A DNA stretch of 64,000 nt, taken from contig NC_092680.1 of the NCBI RefSeq assembly GCF_964355755.1, positions 377,001 to 441,000 of the forward strand, written 5' to 3'. Below are positions 1 to 11,844 of this stretch, piece by piece. Position numbers and translations under genes: made by a program. The notes beneath the pieces were generated by a model. It made no database searches. It saw nothing but the letters and a program-made list of their open reading frames with translations, and was not told where the DNA came from. The first letter of the stretch is position 1, and each line of letters starts with the position of its first letter. This DNA is from Antedon mediterranea. Lineage: Eukaryota; Echinodermata; Crinoidea; Comatulida; Antedonidae.

Positions 1-16
1 TTAGTCCATGAAAGTT

Positions 17-182
17 ATAGTCAACTCTCCAAATACCAGACACCTTTGGGCTGGCCAAATATGTCTGATTTTTCCGGAAAGTCTGGTATTCTGAATGTGT
101 GTTTAAAGGTATAAATTACTTTGGGACCTTTTTGACCTCAAGAAAAGTCTGGTTTTGGGAAAGTTTCTGGTTTTCAGAGTCC
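17..182. mobile_element. MITE family A, degraded copy
   Basis: Shares its left end and core (GTCTGGTATTCTGAATGTGT; CTCAAGAAAAGTCTGGTTTT) with the better preserved element at 3459-3630. The right terminal repeat has decayed. It lies in the AP3B intron just upstream of the first visible exon. Confidence 0.7.
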
Positions 183-264
183 AATATTTAACAATGTCTG
201 TATTAACATACAGATAATCAAAGTTATATAAATTTGTATATTTTTTTTCTCTCTATTTTTAAAG

Positions 265-3200
265 ACAAAGCTACTATTCCAGTATGTTCTTAATCTTGCA
301 AAGTATGACCAGAACTATGACATCCGTGATCGTTCGAGGTTCCTCCGACATCTTATTTTTCCTGGTGAGAAAGGAGGTGCTTTAAGCAAACATGCAAAGA
401 AGATATTCTTAGCTTCCAAGCCTGCCCCTGTATTGGAATCTGTTTTTAAAGGTAACTTGTATGCATCATTTGTCATCAAAAATATAATCTAATTTTTAGG
501 ATTATTATAATAAATCAGCCACTAATTGTGTTTGTCTTCAAATGGACATGCTGATTGAAGTTATTTTTAAAATTAAATTTTGTTGCCTTGTAGATCGTGA
601 CCAGTATCAGCTTGGATCTCTTTCCCATGTAATCAACAGTAAGGCAAATGGATACATTGAGCTGCCAAATTTCCCAGATGTAGCACCAGACCCAACAGTC
701 AGAAACGTTGAGGTAAGCAAATAACAACTTATCATTTCTTGAAAATTTCAACTTCCAACAAGCTATTTTCACAACAATTGTAAGAGTTGGATACACTGAA
801 TAATTAAATGGTAATACAGATACAGATAAACTGGAAATTGCATTGCTCACTTATCACAAAAACAGATATAAAAATATTATTGAAATACTTGATATTTTAG
901 GAGGTTATAACATGGTCTAAATCAAAAGATAAGGGTAAAAAAGCCAGGAAGCCCAAGTCATTTTACTCCAGTAGTTCTGAAGATGATGATGACGAAGATG
1001 AGACTAGCTCAGGTAAGAAATATTTATACATTCTCAATTTTAAAATAGTTATACAATAAAAAGGACAATAAGTGTTTAGTCATAGAATCAAGAACAACTA
1101 AATTACTGTGGTAATTGCAGATGCAAATGGGTTTATACTAAAAATAATAATTCATTCAATATCTGGAAAACATCCACGTAACATAATAATTTGTTTTGCA
1201 CTTTTTCATTAATTTCTTTAAAATCATGTTATCAACAGATGAAGGCTCCAGTAGTGAGTCCGACTCAGAATCTGGGTCCGAATCTGGAAGTGAATCGGAT
1301 AGCGGGTCAGAAGCAAGCAGTGCTGAAAGTGAGGCAAGTAATTCATCAATGGATACTGACAGGGAATCATCAGAGAGTGAATCAGAAGTATCGGAGAGTG
1401 ACAGCAGCAGCTCAGATAGTGACAGTGATTCAAGTGTTGAAAAACAACCTGTTAAAAAGGTAGGTCATTGACCGGGGTTTTATTTCTGTGAAATTATAAA
1501 ACTACCATGCCGTGAATTACTTTAACTTTTAATAAAGTAAGTAAATTCAAGATTAACTTTATTGTCGCATACAAATATTTGTTAGTTAAAGAAGAAATAT
1601 TAAATATATACAGTATAAAACGCAACACCACCTAATATAATTTATCTTGAAAAATTTACATTATAGAGCTGACATGCAATCCTTCATAGCAAGAAATTAC
1701 TCCTTATTTATTATTTTAAAATTTAGAGTTCACCAACAAAAAGAAAAACAGCTAAAAAGGAAGCAACGCCATCAAAGAAGTCTACACCTAAGAAAAAAGA
1801 ACCTGAAATGCAACTTCTAGATTTTGGCGATGATGGTGAGTACACTTGAATATGTATCAAGCTAAAAAGTTGGATCATTATTAGATAGTACTTTTTATTT
1901 TGTTTGTTAAGTACAGCGCTTTATCTTACAGGAAAAGTTCTGTGTAGATTCTTATTTGGTTTCACACCTGGGGCACTGCCTTTTTATATGTCATTGTTTT
2001 GTATTCGTTGGATGGTGAGAATATTTCAATCGATGAAATATTGACTGCTTTATTTAACGAGGCCTCATAACAAATATTCTCCACCATCCAACTCATAAAC
2101 ATTCATTATTTGTCCTTTATTAATTCATCTCATATATTTTGATATATATTTTTGTTTTATCTCTTTATATTGATGGTACCGGGTTCAAAAAATTAAATTT
2201 AAATTTTTTGATTATGACATAAAATAAATACCTTTTGTATTTTAGTTGGCGACACTGCTGTTCCAGCTGGTGCTGCCCCTCCTGCTGCTGCCATAAATTC
2301 CGTCTTGATACCAACAATAGCTACTGATCTACAAGGCTTATCACTTAATGATAATAATTCTTCAGGCCTATCAGTGAGTATTTCTAGTATGCTGTTATGT
2401 TTTACTACCCTTCTTATCTGTTTATATTTATTATTAAAGAGTAGCTAAATACAACAAAATGTGATTTGAGATCAAAGATCAAGATTAAAAAAAATTGAAA
2501 TGGCCTCAAATCTTAAAATTTGCCAATTTTCAATACAAGTTGCCATACCAAGTTTTATGCTTCTAACCAAATTTGAAGTATTTTGGGTCTTAGGAGCTCC
2601 ACTAAACACACTTTGATACAATACAATTTTTGTAGACAACTGGTGCAATGTGCGTTCCATCCAAAACCTATGAGCTGTTGAACAGAATGAATAGTCAAGG
2701 CTTAACAGCATCTTACATGTTTAAGCGTCGTTCATCTATCTTCTCTACAACAATGGTAGCTGTGGAGATAACATTTACAAACAACAGTGATGCTCCAATA
2801 CAGTGTATCAAGATTGGTAAGTTTACTACAGAAATATTAGAATATGGATGTGTACTGCTAAGGAATCTAATGTAACAAAACATGTGTGTAAGCTTGTATG
2901 TGTTGTGATACCTTGTGCAACTAGCCCATGTTAACATGTGTGTAAGCTTGTATGTGTTGTGATACCTTGTGCAACTAGCCCATGTTAACATGTGTGTAAG
3001 CTTGTATGTGTTGTGATACCTTGTGCAACTAGCCCATGTTAACATGTGTGTAAGCTTGTATGTGTTGTGATACCTTGTGCAACTAGCCCATGTTAACATG
3101 TGTGTAAGCTTGTATGTGTTGTGATACCTTGTGCAACTAGCCCATGTTAACATGTGTGTAAGCTTGTATGTGTTGTGATACCTTGTGCAACTAGCCCATG

Positions 3201-6200
3201 TTAACATGTGTGTAAGCTTGTATGTGTTGTGATACCTTGTGCAACTAGCCCATGTTAACATGTGTGTAAGCTTGTATGTGTTGTGATACCTTGTGCAACT
3301 AGCCCATGTTAACATGTGTGTAAGCTTGTATGTGTTGTGATACCTTGTGCAACTAGCCCATGTTATTAAATGATTATATCACAAAACTGTATATTTAAAA
3401 CACCAAACAATTTGGGTAAAGTTTACTTGCAAAAAAGAAAATATATTTTTGTGTAATACAGTCAACTCTCCCAATACTGGGCTGGCCTAATATGTCTGGT
3501 TTTCCGAAAAGTCTGGTATTCTGAATGTGTTTCTAATAGCAAAAAGGAATTTTTGGAACTTTTGGGCCTCAAGAAAAGTCTGGTTTTGGGAGAGTTTCCG
3601 GTTTTCAGAGAGTATTGGGAGAGTTGACTGTAGTTAATCTAATATAATAATTACAACTTTATTTTTAGGTGAGAAAAAGTTGCAGGCAGGTATGACATTA
3701 CATGAGTTTAAAGAGATCACAAACTTAGAGTCAGGTGATTCCACCACAGTTAGTACAGGTATAGATTTCTGTGACACGATACAACCTGCAAACTTTGAAA
3801 TATGGTGAGTATCAACAATCAATCAATTATAGCGCAATCATTTGGTTGTTTTTTATTCAGATTTTGTAATGTAGTTTTTATTTATCCTATGGGTTGACCC
3901 TCAACTTGAGTCATTTGCAATTTTAAATAAAAACTACTAGGTATTTTAGTTCAATGTGGCTGTAGTGAATGTATTTTATGTGAAACATCACAAAAATAAA
4001 ATGAATCTCAATTATTATTTCTATTATTGTTATTATTTGAAATTGGCTTTTAGATTTGAATTTAAATATATTCTTTTTACTATTTAACTATTTTTTCTTT
4101 TTAATTTTGTTATATTCATACAACTTAGCATCACTGATGAGTTTGATACATGTGTGTAAGTTTTACAATAAGACTTTTTTTTTATTTCCCAAGTTTTTTA
4201 CTAACTATTTGATGGCTAACTCAACATTTTATAATTCCTTATGAATCGGTATATTTTTCCTCATTAATTAACAATGCCATTGGTTTACAGTTTGTTTATG
4301 CTATGTATTAAGCTCAGTCTACACTATCAAACCAGTGTTATGTGCCTAAATATGGTAGTGATATGCCCAAATATGGTAGTGATATGACATCATCATGTCC
4401 ATATATGGGCACATCACATAAGTTTGATAGTGTGGACAGAGCTTTACTAGTGCTATGCTACCTTACATATGAAGTATTGCCTTGTTTGTATACTCCCACA
4501 CCCAGAACAACTTGTTAACAATGATGTGTTTCCGAAACTTTTGCAAACTTCTACTTAAAGACCACTATTCCTAGTCTTAGTGATACCCATGTAAATATTG
4601 TTTTTAACTATTAGAAAACAAAGTAGTATTAAAAACAAAATCTTACCCATCCAAATGGGAAAAAATGTTATGTGGTGAAATTGTATGAGGTGTATGTAAT
4701 GGGGCTGTTGACAGTGAAAACAAATTATGGTACTTTTTTTAGGGAAATTGTCTGGTGTTCATAAATGGTATTTGATAATAATTATATTTACTGTAAAATA
4801 TCGTTTCTGTTATTGGATTATTTTGTGACTTTACTCTTTTATAGAATTGCATATCTTTATTCCCTTAATAAACGTTTTTTTCATCCAATATTAGTATTAA
4901 TATTTTCACAAGTGCAGAAGTATACTCTATTGAGTGCAATGGGGCAAAAAATTCCATGATGTGAAAGATGAAGGTTACATTTTTAGGGGGTGAAAGCTGA
5001 GTGAAAATATGACATTTCACCGAATGAACTTATTTGCCCTATTACACAAATATAAACATTATTTTAAACTGATCTAATTCTGGTTTTTTTCATGTTTTGT
5101 ATAGTAGTTGCCATTAAATAATATCATGTGACCCAATAATCATCCAATCAGTTTACAGAACTATACTTGTGTTATAAAATGTTTTAAATACTCAATTATT
5201 CAATAGCAAGTTTGGTTTTTTAACTTTTTTTCAACCTTTTTTACATTTTTATTTAGCTTAACAAAATTGTAAAGAGGTCATCTTCTTCCTAAGAATTTGT
5301 CCGTAAATTGTACATTAACCACACTACTAAAATTTGTACTTTTTTTGTTGAGAGTGAGCAGAAGGTGCTTACCATATGTAACATTTTGATAAAAACTGTA
5401 TTTTCATCAGGGGTTATAAATTTCTATATGTTCTGTACAATTTTTCATATTCTAAATTTATGCTAATTTTACATACTCGCACATAATTGTAATAATTTGA
5501 CTTTATTTCCTCTTTCAGCACGGAGTCAAGAAAATACAGCGTGAGCGTTAAATGTCCAGTCGGGGAACTCATCCAGCCTGCAATTATGAACGAAAGAGAC
5601 TTCCAAACACAACAAGGTATAACTTGTAGTTTTGTCTAAATTTCTTTAGATTTTATTTCATTTAATACAAAAATAAAAGGAGGACACATTTTGAATACAA
5701 TTTTGGAATTTGACATCAAGTAGACATATTATGCTGTAGTGAAAAACACTAGTATTACCGGTAGTTGCCTTTTCCTTGCACAGTCTGGTATCTGGCTTTG
5801 TTTTTTGCTGTTTGTGATCTTTTATACAGTACTCGATTTTATATTTATATATTTTTGGGTTTTTAAAATGAATTGTAAATATCCAATCTTATTTATTTAT
5901 ATATTGATTGCGAAAAAGAGGATGATTATTATTATTCAAATTATAATTTCAGGAAAGCTAGCTGGAATGAATGAAAACTCTGAGAAGGTTGATATTCCTG
6001 ACTCACTAAACAATCAGAAAGCAATCATGCAACGAGTCGGTGAAGTAGCCAACGTCCAAGTGGTACCACCGAGTGACCCTACCATTACCACATATCGGTT
6101 TGCTGGAAAGACCATATCGACCGGTACACCGGTGTTGGTCACTGTAAAAGCTGATGGCAATAAAAGTAAAATTACTGTAAACTGCGAGAAAATGATTATT

Positions 6201-6248
6201 GGAAATATGTTGCCTAAAGATATTAAAAAATCTATTCAAAAGCTGTGA
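265..6248 (+). CDS. AP3B1: AP-3 complex subunit beta, C-terminal half (5' part outside window)
   Basis: Large beta subunit of the AP-3 adaptor, which sorts membrane cargo from endosomes to lysosomes and related organelles. Ten exons: 265-451, 594-712, 901-1012, 1239-1459, 1727-1835, 2246-2373, 2636-2816, 3669-3804, 5519-5616, 5953-6248 (TGA). Phases agree throughout, giving 528 residues, about half of the ~1,090 residues of human AP3B1. The first exon carries the end of the trunk ([11 protein letters not shown]) and the [12 protein letters not shown] stretch. Exons 3-5 form a hinge of Ser/Asp/Glu runs followed by Lys-rich sequence. Exon 5 has LLDFGDD where human AP3B1 has a clathrin box (LLDLD). 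Exons 7-10 form the ear, with MGIDFCD-like (TGIDFCD), PVGEL and RFAGKT matches. The acidic Ser hinge fits CK2-type phosphorylation (inference). AP3B1 and AP3B2 cannot be separated here; invertebrates usually have one gene. Confidence 0.93.
2881..3364. repeat. 54-bp minisatellite, 9 essentially identical copies
   Basis: Units start at 2881, 2935, 2989, 3043, 3097, 3151, 3205, 3259 and 3313; I see no differences between full units. The array begins 64 bases after the 5' splice site of AP3B intron 7. Because 54 is divisible by 3, one minus-strand frame stays open as an 18-residue repeat; I regard that as a by-product. Confidence 0.95.
3459..3630. mobile_element. MITE family A, 172 bp with perfect 20-bp terminal inverted repeats
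   Basis: The ends are CAGTCAACTCTCCCAATACT and its exact reverse complement, flanked on both sides by TA. This is the layout of a Tc1/mariner-type non-autonomous element. There is no ORF. It sits in AP3B intron 7, after the 54-bp satellite. A degraded relative is at 17-182. Confidence 0.85.
4310..4445. mobile_element. MITE family B copy (AP3B intron 8)
   Basis: Palindromic element with ends AAGCTCAGTCTACACTATC and GATAGTGTGGACAGAGCTT. The interior has short repeats including CCAAATATGG and CCATATATGG, both perfect CArG boxes (CC, six A/T, GG). Related copies are at 9283, 10287, 35455, 35613 and 45471. Confidence 0.85.
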
Positions 6249-6482
6249 TGCTGTTAAAATATCCCCCTCCCTTTAGGACACCCCTTTTCAGGGGACACTT
6301 TCTCGTAAAATAAACGAGAGGCAATATACGTTTTAATACTAAAACCAACTCATATTCAAGGGACAGCCTAATTAAGGGGATAGTTTGTCAGGTGTCACAT
6401 TTAATAGAAGTTATACTGTATGTACAAATATTATCGTGTATAAAATATAAGATGCAATTTGATCTCTGTTATGTGTGTATAT

Positions 6483-6488
6483 AATAAA
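6483..6488 (+). promoter_or_regulatory. Polyadenylation signal of the AP3B gene
   Basis: An AATAAA hexamer lies about 235 bases after the AP3B stop codon, in AT-rich sequence. Another AATAAA occurs near 6309, so the exact cleavage site is open. Confidence 0.45.
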
Positions 6489-6938
6489 GAACTATTGTTG
6501 TTCTACAATACCTTGCTGTCTCTAATATATATCTGCATATTAAGCAAAAGAGTTCAATTTTAGTGTACACAATTAGGTAAAATATATATAATATATTAAT
6601 TTGCAAAATATATAGAGAATGGCATGTTTACAATGGTAAGGTTGTAAACATGTCAAGAGATTAGTAACACGGTGTTGTTATGAAATTATAGGAAATAAAC
6701 AAGATTATGAAGAATAATATAAAGGATTGTATTTTTGATTAAATTAATTTTCTGTTAATTGATACATCCATAGTTGTTTTAGTATCCTTGTGATAATAAA
6801 TATGATATTGGTATTGTATGAATAACTTTGTGTTTTTAATAGTGAACCTGTAAAATTACATATTTCTTAAAATTATTATTATTTATTTTTTAATAATTTA
6901 ATAATAATACACTGTATAAGTATTTCAAACTATATGTT

Positions 6939-7134
6939 CACTATATTATCATGATCTCTTATTGGCTAGCACTATATTGTTGTGATCTCTTATTGGCTGA
7001 CACTATATTATCGTGATCTCTTATTGGCTAGCACTACATTATCCTCATTTATTATTGGCTAGCACTATATTATTGTGATCTCTTATTGGCTAGCACTATA
7101 TTATCCTCATCTCTTATTGGCTAGCACTATATTA
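6939..7134. repeat. ~32-bp tandem repeat, six copies, each with an inverted CCAAT box
   Basis: Imperfect units of the type CACTATATTATCGTGATC followed by TCTTATTGGCTAG. Most copies hold TTATTGGCTAG, which reads CTAGCCAATAA on the other strand, a CCAAT core. The array ends about 490 bases before the SORD copy 1 start codon, so a promoter role is possible but unproven. Confidence 0.85.
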
Positions 7135-7621
7135 CTTGTTTGCTTATAGTAAGTTGTTGCTTGTGCTCAAATACATTGTTTTTTTTTTTTTAGCAGTTTA
7201 CGAATTTCTGCTTCTGGACAGTGCGTAGAATGTTTGTGTAAACTTATTCGTAATATATAACTATGTAACGTAATGTTGGTACTTAAAGAAAGTAGTTTAC
7301 AATAACTTATGACCAAATAGTATATGCAGTAACTTTATTGCTATGAATAAATCTTGGAAAAACCTGTTTGTGTGTGTTTCGAATATTATTTGAAGTAATC
7401 ACAATAGACACCAAACTTTTTCAGACAATAAACTTGTACAATTTATGTACTACTAGGCAACCAGCCAACTCTAATGGATAGAATGTCACATGTCAGCCTG
7501 GTAGAGAAATATTGTTGATGGCGTGCTCCTCAAAGAAAACTCGAGCGAGGGTGTTTACGTACGTGTCTGTGGTATCAGCTCAGAGAGGTAACCTAGGCCT
7601 AGCCTAGATGTTTGAAACAAA

Positions 7622-10600
7622 ATGTCTGAATGCGTAAATTTATCTGCTATTTTAAAAAAGCAAGGTGAATTAGTATTAGTAAGTCTGACAAATATTAACG
7701 TAGCTAGAAATATTACACAGATAGAAAGCTGTCCTAGCCAGGCTAGGCTAGTACTAGCTAGAGGGGGGCCTAAGCTAGGCCCGATACTAGGCCTAGTAGT
7801 TAGTAGGCCTATATAGGGGCCTAGGCCTAGTAGGCATGTTATGCGCGATTTGAACGATTTGCGCAGTTTGAAATTGCGCAAAAAAAATCCTTGCGCAATT
7901 TGAATTGAAACATGTGTTTCAAATTGCGCAAGCAACGTATTAAATTGCGCAAGTAATCTGCAAATTGCGCAAGGTTTTTCGACAGATTGTGAAATCATGC
8001 ACACCCATATTTTTATAGTAATTTCTAAGAATGATTCAAAATTAAAGATAAATATCGCATTTCCTTATTTTAGTAGTGCAAATATTGTTATAAGTTAGCA
8101 TACCGTCGAAGAACCGACGAAGGAAAACAAAGCGGTGGTGTTCCACCAGGCGGGCGCGGCGCGGGCGGCCGGCTATACTACCACTCTAGCCTAGCTAGGG
8201 TCTGGACTACTGATACTGACTAGGTTACATGGCCTAGCTTAAACTAATATTAAAAACTTAAAAAGTGAGTATTAACATTATCTTCATTGAAATGGTCTTA
8301 TTTACCCTATATAATAAAATACTAAATTTTAAACTCCTCTGCCTAGGCCTAGCCTAGCCATGTATGGGAAAATTTACAGTTCGTTTTCAAATTGCGCAAA
8401 GGTGTCATATTGCGCAAGAACTATCTTGCGCAATTTACAAATTGTGCAGCGCAATTTAAAATTGCGCAAAGATTTTCTTGCGCAATTTGAAATTGCGCAA
8501 GTTGATTGCGCAATTTGAAATTGCGCAAAAAAATCCTTGCGCAATTTTAAATTGCGCAAGAATTCTTTGCGCAATTTTAAATTGCGCAAAAAAATCCTTG
8601 CGCAATTTTAAATTGCGCAAGAATTCTTTGCGCAATTTCAAATTGCGCAAGGATTTTTTTTCGCAATTTCAAATTGCGCAAATCGTTCAAATCGCGCATA
8701 ACAGGCATACTCAGGCCTAGCTAGGCCTAGTACTATAACTAACTCTCAGAGGAGGAGGTAGGGGCGCTACTGTACTACTACAGTACTACTGCACCTAATT
8801 TGAAATGCCTATCCAATAATCTTGGGACATGAATCATTATCAATATTTGTTATTTATTATTTAATTTTATATTATTTTATAGGAGGATACACCTATTCCA
8901 AAGCCAGGAAAAAATGGTAAGTAGAAGTAGGTATTTTTAGCATATGAAACAGTTAGTACTAGTAGCATTACTTAGGCCTAGTAAGTAGTATAAATATCCA
9001 TACAATTTTTAATTTACAAAATTTGTTTCGTAACAGAGGTCCAAATTCGCATGCAGCGTGTTGGAATCTGTGGGTCAGATGTTCATTACTGGACACATGG
9101 ACGTATTGGTCACTTTATTGTTGAAGCACCAATGATCTTAGGACATGAATCAAGCGGTATTGTATCAGAAGTTGGTGAAGGGGTGCAACACTTGAAAACT
9201 GGTAAGTTTGCCCTTGTACTAGTCTAGGTCTACTAGTCTACGTCTGAATTCATTTTACACTGTGAATATTTACACCATATTTAAGCTCTGTCTACACTAT
9301 CAAAGTGATGTGCCCATATATGGACATGATGATATCATATCACTACCATATTTGGGCATATCACTATCATATTTGGGCACATCACACTTGATAATGTAGA
9401 CAGGTCTTAATGCTGAAAGAATATAGTAATTAACTTGGCTCTCTAATGTAAATCAGAGTTACTTTGCAGTACTGTAATTAACAAACTTACATCATGTACA
9501 GTATAATTGTATTTAAAGGTGACCGTGTAGCAATTGAGCCAGGAGTCCCATGTCGCATGTGTGAATTTTGCAAGAAAGGCCGATATAACCTATGCCATGA
9601 TATGGTATTCTGTGCTACACCTCCAGTAGATGGATCTCTTAGAAGGTTCTATACACACGCTTCAGACTTCTGTTATAAGTAAGTAAGCAATAATATTAAG
9701 AGTATTGCATGGATTAGCTTAACATTGAGACATTTCTATTACAGTATTACTAGCTAGCGTGAGCCTAGGGTAGTACCCTCTATGAAAACAAAACATTTTT
9801 TTTTAAATAAGGTGTATTGGCCTAAACATGACCAACATAATAATATGATTTGTTTTAGCGATGAAAACAAAAATAAAAACAATTTTGATGGTTGCCTACA
9901 TATTTGTTTCAGGTTACCTGACCATGTGTCGATGGAAGAAGGTGCGCTACTAGAACCGTTATCTGTGGCCGTTCATGCGTGTCGACGAGCCGGGGTCACC
10001 CTTGGTAATAATGTTCTTATTTGTGGAGCTGGTAAGTTCTCTACCAAAGTTGTTGCTGTTTTGTTTAATGACCTCTTACAGTATTTTGATAATTCTAAAG
10101 CAGTGTACTCTAGTTGATGTTCCAGCATCATCATGTATTTAAATAGTATTGTAAACACATTTTTAACATTGTTTGTAGGTCCTATTGGTCTAATGAGTAT
10201 GATAGTAGCAAAAGCTATGGGAGCAGCTGTAATTGCTATCACAGGTAAGCTAAACTAAATTTGCTGTTATTTCAAATCAAATCTTTAAGCTCTGTGTACA
10301 AGTTTCATGTATTAACATTCACCTTAACATCAATGTATGGTTAAGCAACAACATTTACCAAAAAATATAATAGAAAAAGCAATAATAAAATGTGATGTGC
10401 CCAAATATGGAAGTGATATGCACAAATATGGTAGTGATATACCCAAATATGATAGTGATATGACATCATCATGTCCATATATGGGCACATCACATTTTTT
10501 TGTTACATACTGTACACTTTGATAGTGTAGACTAAGCTTTAGGCTTATTCTTCTTCCGAGTGTAACGACTGCTATCCTATTGAAATTGTAGATATCGATG

Positions 10601-11740
10601 AAGGAAGACTAAACAAAGCCAAGGAACTTGGAGTGAATTACACAGTTAAAGTTGATAGTAGAGATGGCAAGGTAATGGCTGCTAAGATTGAAGAAATTAT
10701 GGGATGTCAGCCAGATGTTACAATAGAATGCAGTGGAGCGGAACCTAGTGTACAAACATCTGTATATGTAAGTATTTGAAAATAAGTCTTAGAAATATAT
10801 TGATTTCATTTTTGACGAGGTCGTCTAGAATTTAATGAATGGTATAGAGAAAATAAACAAATTGCCACCTCTAACATTTTTATTAGTAGATATATTTTTA
10901 CTTATTTTTTGTTGACCTCTGAACCTTTCAATAGGTTATTAGTAGATTGTATTTTAACTGCTGATTGAAATATGCTAATAAGGCAAAAACCTACTTAAAA
11001 TTTCTGCAAATTTTTAATAGGCGTTTAGCATGCAGTCTAGATAACACTACTAAGTGTTATCTATCAAAATCTATTAAGAATAGTGCTATATTTACTAAGA
11101 AATTTCCACAATCCTGTAATGATGTATTGGTTAAATATCTAACAACACTGTTCCTCATATTCTTCTCCAGGCAACAAAATCTGGAGGAATGGTGGTTCTA
11201 GTAGGAATGGGACCGAATGAAATGCTCTCAGCACCATTGATAAATGCTGGTGTGAGGGAGGTAGACATTAGAGGAATATTCCGCTATGCTAACTGGTAAA
11301 TTTTAAATTATTATTGTCATCATTATTATTATCATTATCATTATTATTATTTTCATCATCATCAAAATTATTATTGTCATCTTCACCATCATTATCATTA
11401 TTATGGTCATCATTTCCTCCATTAAAAGTTTAAAAAAGTTTAATAATAGTTAAGAGTAACATAGATGGCTACAATTGGTTTAAAAACAACATTTTATTTC
11501 AACCATTGTTATAATTGATGTGAAGCACTACTGACTATTTCTATCAATAATAATATTATTATTTATATTTTGAACAGTTATCCAATTGCTTTGTCAATGA
11601 TTGCATCTGGCCAGGTGAACGTTAAACCTTTGATAACTCATCATTTTGATCTGGAGAAAACAATGGATGCATTTGAGACAGCCAAGACTGGTGCTGGTGG
11701 CGCTATTAAAGTTATGATCCACTGTGGAGATGACAACTAA
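7622..11740 (+). CDS. SORD: Sorbitol dehydrogenase, tandem copy 1
   Basis: Zinc-dependent NAD+ polyol dehydrogenase of the medium-chain family, oxidising sorbitol to fructose in the cytosol. Nine exons: 7622-7678, 8883-8916, 9037-9201, 9519-9678, 9913-10031, 10179-10244, 10592-10767, 11171-11295, 11578-11740 (TAA); 354 residues, the normal family length. Catalytic zinc ligands are present: C42 in GICGSD, H67-E68 in GHE, and the Glu of LLEPLSV. The Rossmann glycine motif is CGAGPIG. The structural-zinc loop keeps four Cys (PCRMCEFC...NLC), unlike human SORD. The ATG at 7622 was chosen because the N-terminus aligns with copy 2 (NLSA.L....ELVL). Intron 1 holds foldback element 1; introns 3 and 6 hold family B MITEs. 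An intron splits exons 6/7 where copy 2 has none. Confidence 0.95.
7837..8703. mobile_element. Foldback element 1, ~867 bp, with palindromic subterminal repeats
   Basis: The ends are inverted copies: TGTTATGCGCGATTTGAACG on the left and its complement on the right. Both arms are arrays of ~22-bp near-palindromes built on TTGCGCAATTT / AAATTGCGCAA, at about 7860-7980 and 8384-8690. The centre holds a GC-rich block near 8100-8180. No transposase ORF was seen. It lies in intron 1 of SORD copy 1. The minus-strand ORF across it is repeat-derived. Confidence 0.8.
9283..9408. mobile_element. MITE family B copy (SORD copy 1 intron 3)
   Basis: Left end AAGCTCTGTCTACACTATC; right end matches its complement imperfectly. 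The interior has CCATATATGG and CCATATTTGG, two perfect CArG boxes. Confidence 0.8.
10287..10541. mobile_element. MITE family B copy, expanded (SORD copy 1 intron 6)
   Basis: Longer than its relatives because of extra AT-rich sequence after the left end. Interior repeats include CCAAATATGG and CCATATATGG; the right end is GATAGTGTAGACTAAGCTTT. Confidence 0.7.
11310..11420. repeat. Imperfect ATT/ATC trinucleotide microsatellite
   Basis: Runs of ATTATT, ATCATT and TCATCA in intron 8 of SORD copy 1. Confidence 0.85.
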
Positions 11741-11838
11741 CTTGTAAACATACATAATCTATTCATATTATCAATGCATTGTATATCATTATAAAATTAT
11801 ATTTTTTATTACTTTTTTTGTTTCATATAAAAGATTTT

Positions 11839-11844
11839 AATAAA
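11839..11844 (+). promoter_or_regulatory. Polyadenylation signal of SORD copy 1
   Basis: AATAAA 99 bases after the stop codon; a second AATAAA is at 11926-11931. Confidence 0.55.

Larger units (their letters stand above)
6249..7621. other. Spacer between AP3B and SORD copy 1
   Basis: Contains the AP3B 3' UTR, several AATAAA motifs, the six-copy ATTGG repeat at 6939-7134 and the presumed promoter and 5' UTR of SORD copy 1. No additional gene was found. Confidence 0.6.

Noticed and set aside
2713-3315. 200-codon minus-strand ORF with 18-residue repeats
   Set aside because: It is the 54-bp satellite read in its one open frame, joined to the antisense of AP3B exon 7. No start context or family.
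7555-8004. 149-codon minus-strand ORF
   Set aside because: Spans the antisense of SORD exon 1 and the arm of foldback element 1; composition follows the repeat.
8374-8720. Overlapping ORFs with [12 protein letters not shown] peptide repeats on both strands
   Set aside because: Produced by the AAATTGCGCAA palindromic units, not a protein.
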